Assembly (NCBI GenBank): GCA_003139975.1
Contig: PLHN01000273.1
Coordinates: forward strand, 267-7,115
DNA: 6,849 nt
Direction of reading: 5' to 3'
Source of the DNA: Acidobacteriaceae bacterium
GTDB taxonomy: Bacteria; Acidobacteriota; Terriglobia; Terriglobales; Acidobacteriaceae
Position numbers and translations under genes: made by a program. Positions 5,035 through 6,849 of this stretch are shown here, piece by piece. The notes beneath the pieces were generated by a model. It was not told the DNA's origin. It did no database searches and saw only the letters and a program-made list of their open reading frames with translations. Positions within the stretch are counted from its first letter, which is position 1. Each line of letters starts with the position of its first letter.

Positions 5035-6381
5035 ATGTCCTCGAATCCTTCGAACGCGGGCGTGGTGAGCTTTGAAGAGGCGCGGCGCATTGTGGAAGAA
5101 CATGCGGCGACGCTGTTGGCCGCGGCGAACGATCTGAGAACGAATGATCTCAGAGCAACGGACGCGCTTGACCTGCTTGCGGCGCGCGGGAGAGTCCTGG
5201 CGGAGCCGATTCTGGCGGATCGCGACTTCCCTCCTTTTCCTCGCGCGACAAGGGATGGGTACGCAGTACGGGCGGCGGACGTGGAGCGTGTCCCGGCACG
5301 CCTGACAGTGGCAGGGGAGATCAAAGCTGGAGATTCGCCGGCAACGTGCGCAGTTAACGCCGGACAGTGCGTTTCCATCATGACAGGGGCGGCGCTGCCG
5401 GCGGGCGCGGATGCGGTGGTGATGGTCGAATACGCGAGCGCCACCGGAAATTCGGTTGAGATTCAGCGCAGCGTCACCAGGGGGGAGAACTTTGTTTCGC
5501 GGGCGGCCGAGGCGCGGGCGGGGGATTTGCTTGTCGACAAGCGGCGTCGGTTGGATCATGCGCTGATTGGAATTGCGGCGTCAGTGGGCAAGAGCCGCGT
5601 TGCAGTTTTTCGCAAGCCGAGAGTGGCCGTGCTTTCTACGGGCGATGAACTGGTGGACATTGAAACGGCTCCGGCGGCGGCGCAGATTCGGAATTCGAAT
5701 TCGTATTCACTGGCGGCGCAGATTGAAGAGGCAGGCGGCGAGCCGGTGCGGCTCGAGATTGCTCCCGATGAGCCGAGGCAGCTGCGCGAGTTGATTGAGG
5801 AAGGGTTCGAGTGCGATCTGCTCCTGATCACGGGCGGCGTTTCAATGGGGAAGTACGACCTGGTAGAGCAGGTGCTAGCGGAAATGAAGGCAGAGTTTTA
5901 TTTCACCGGGGCGAGGATTCAGCCCGGGAGACCGATTGTGTTTGGGTCGTGTGGCGCGGGCGCCCTCGCCCGCGTGCCAGCAGCACATGCGCAGCCTGCG
6001 CGGGCGGGGGCACCTTCGACTATCGCTCAGGGCAGGTCCGCGCCACAATACTTCTTTGGACTGCCGGGGAATCCGGTTTCTACCATGGTGACATTCCGGC
6101 TGTTTGCACAGCCGATGATTGCGGCGCTCGGAGGCGCGCGGCCGGAGCCGCTGGTCTTTATGAGAGCGCGGTTGAAGGCTGAGGTGCGGACCAAGACCGG
6201 GCTGACAAGGTTTCTGCCGGCGGTGATTTCAGGGGAGTTTGAGAATGCCCAGATTGAATTAGCTGCCTGGCAGGGATCGGGAGACATTGCCGCGCTGGCG
6301 CGGGCGAATTGCTATCTGGTGATTCCTCCGGATCGCGAGAAGATTGCGGAAGGGGAATGGGGTTCGGTGTTGCTGCGCTGA
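5035..6381 (+). CDS. moeA: Molybdopterin molybdenumtransferase MoeA with in-frame insertion
   Basis: MoeA inserts molybdate into adenylylated molybdopterin to give molybdenum cofactor, in the cytoplasm. The 448-residue product opens with VSFEEARRIV. It carries the domain I/II blocks GRVLAEPILADRDFPPFPRATRDGYAVR (52-79) and IMTGAALPAGADAVVMVE (115-132). The MoCF-binding domain follows, with RVAVLSTGDELV (196-207), NSNSYSL (220-226), ITGGVSMGKYDLV (265-277) and QPGRPIVFG (296-304). The substrate-loop motif GLPGNPVS comes at 342-349. Domain IV runs to the end (LARANCYLVIP, 421-431). Between IVFG and YFFGLPGNP lie about 33 Ala/Arg/Gly/Pro-rich residues (306-338) encoded by a palindromic repeat; without them the length is about 415, normal for MoeA. 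A small tandem NDLR/NDLR (32-40) also looks like an in-frame expansion. The ATG at 5035 begins the homology; an open frame from 4735 overlaps the upstream gene and was rejected. Confidence 0.95.
   Translation: MSSNPSNAGVVSFEEARRIVEEHAATLLAAANDLRTNDLRATDALDLLAARGRVLAEPILADRDFPPFPRATRDGYAVRAADVERVPARLTVAGEIKAGDSPATCAVNAGQCVSIMTGAALPAGADAVVMVEYASATGNSVEIQRSVTRGENFVSRAAEARAGDLLVDKRRRLDHALIGIAASVGKSRVAVFRKPRVAVLSTGDELVDIETAPAAAQIRNSNSYSLAAQIEEAGGEPVRLEIAPDEPRQLRELIEEGFECDLLLITGGVSMGKYDLVEQVLAEMKAEFYFTGARIQPGRPIVFGSCGAGALARVPAAHAQPARAGAPSTIAQGRSAPQYFFGLPGNPVSTMVTFRLFAQPMIAALGGARPEPLVFMRARLKAEVRTKTGLTRFLPAVISGEFENAQIELAAWQGSGDIAALARANCYLVIPPDREKIAEGEWGSVLLR
5950..6047. repeat. Palindromic repeat element inserted in moeA
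   Basis: The 98-bp segment is bounded by perfect 10-bp inverted repeats, TGTGGCGCGG (5950-5959) and CCGCGCCACA (6038-6047). Inside, 5959-5976 pairs with 5997-6014 (14 Watson-Crick pairs plus two G-T of 18). A local 8-bp stem joins CGCGGGCG (5955-5962) to CGCCCGCG (5967-5974), and GCGCAG (5989-5994) faces CTGCGC (5996-6001). It is open in the moeA frame and starts at a codon boundary, giving residues 306-338. The terminal symmetry and foreign-looking peptide suggest a small non-autonomous mobile repeat. No target-site duplication is evident, and no second copy occurs in this window. Confidence 0.65.
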
Positions 6382-6426
6382 ACGGCTGCTCGCGCTCTGC
6401 TTCTTGCGTCAGCAAAAACAGACAAC

Positions 6427-6452
6427 CACAGAGAGCGCAGAGAAACACAGAG
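6427..6452. repeat. Short CRCAGAG repeat in the moeA-moaC spacer
   Basis: The word CACAGAG at 6427-6433 recurs as CGCAGAG (6436-6442) and CACAGAG (6446-6452). Start-to-start spacing is 9 and 10 nt, so this array does not keep the 7-base period of the others. The whole 133-nt spacer (6382-6514) otherwise shows no gene, no terminator with a T-run and no molybdenum-cofactor riboswitch that I can recognise. Confidence 0.6.
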
Positions 6453-6514
6453 GAATTCTTTTCGGTGATCTCCGCAAGTGCAGGTGAGCGGCGGAATGCG
6501 ATACCCTGACTTTA

Positions 6515-6849
6515 ATGCCGAAAAAGCTTTCGCATTACGATGCGCGCGGACGGGCTCGGATGGTGGATGTCTCGGAGAAGACGAAAACTGCGCGGGTGGC
6601 TGAGGCGAGCGCGTTTGTGCGGATGAAGAAAAGCGTGCTGCGGGCGCTGCCTTCGAATCCCAAGGGCGATCCGCTGGACGTGGCGCGGATGGCGGGGATC
6701 ATGGCAGCGAAGCGCACGTCGGAGCTGATTCCCATGTGCCATCCTCTGCCGCTCAGCCACATTGCTGTGACCCTACGCGTATGCGAGAATGGCGTGGCTA
6801 TTGCATCGAAAGTAAAGACTACGGCAGAAACGGGCGTGGAGATGGAAGC
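6515..6849 (+). CDS. moaC: Cyclic pyranopterin monophosphate synthase MoaC (5' part)
   Basis: MoaC converts the MoaA product 3',8-cyclo-GTP to cyclic pyranopterin monophosphate, an early step of molybdenum cofactor synthesis. The visible 111 complete codons begin MPKKLSHYDARGRARMVDVS, the standard family opening, which supports the ATG at 6515. The conserved block KGDPLDVARMAGIMAAKRTS (50-69) contains Lys50, equivalent to the active-site Lys51 of E. coli MoaC. ELIPMCHPLPLS (70-81) includes His76, and the window ends inside the TGVEME(A) signature. The C-terminal third, with the catalytic Asp and Lys of the GDM/KA region, is outside the window. No Shine-Dalgarno sequence precedes it. The TTTAATG context and an ATACCCT run 12 nt upstream might be promoter sequence, but I cannot support that firmly. 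Confidence 0.96.
   Translation, partial: MPKKLSHYDARGRARMVDVSEKTKTARVAEASAFVRMKKSVLRALPSNPKGDPLDVARMAGIMAAKRTSELIPMCHPLPLSHIAVTLRVCENGVAIASKVKTTAETGVEME

Overview
This is a GC-rich bacterial window in which all seven genes lie on the + strand. In order they are queD, queE and queC (preQ0/queuosine precursor synthesis), a secreted carboxypeptidase-regulatory-like/TPR protein, a divergent PilT-family ATPase, moeA, and the 5' part of moaC (molybdenum cofactor synthesis). The exported TPR protein, the PilT-like ATPase and spacers crowded with degenerate short tandem repeats suggest an Acidobacteriota-type genome. That assignment is inference from general resemblance; there is no rRNA or other decisive marker in the window.

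Layout. Positions 1-146 hold a heptamer repeat and a -10-like box before queD. queD (147-524) and queE (569-1252) are separated by 44 nt made mostly of a second heptamer repeat. queC follows after about 210 nt that carry octamer repeats, a promoter-like pair and inverted copies of the repeat words, so its start is uncertain. QueD, QueE and QueC together convert dihydroneopterin triphosphate to preQ0 in three steps. The TPR gene (2370-3512) has its own strong ribosome binding site and an AT-richer upstream region. The 267-nt spacer after it contains two heptamer clusters of opposite orientation that could pair over 28 nt. The PilT-like gene (3780-4928) starts at GTG behind AGGAG. moeA (5035-6381) and moaC (6515 to beyond the window end) act at the late and early ends of molybdenum cofactor synthesis.

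Two observations stand out. First, nearly every spacer carries its own short tandem repeat. Five of these arrays keep an exact 7-base period although the repeated word changes from spacer to spacer, which recalls the heptanucleotide STRR repeats of cyanobacteria. Second, moeA contains a 98-bp segment (5950-6047) bounded by perfect 10-bp inverted repeats and rich in internal hairpins. It is read in frame as about 33 extra residues immediately before the conserved GLPGNP motif. It looks like a palindromic mobile repeat that has become protein-coding sequence, in the manner of Rickettsia palindromic elements. No CRISPR array, transposase, tRNA, rRNA or defence system is visible.
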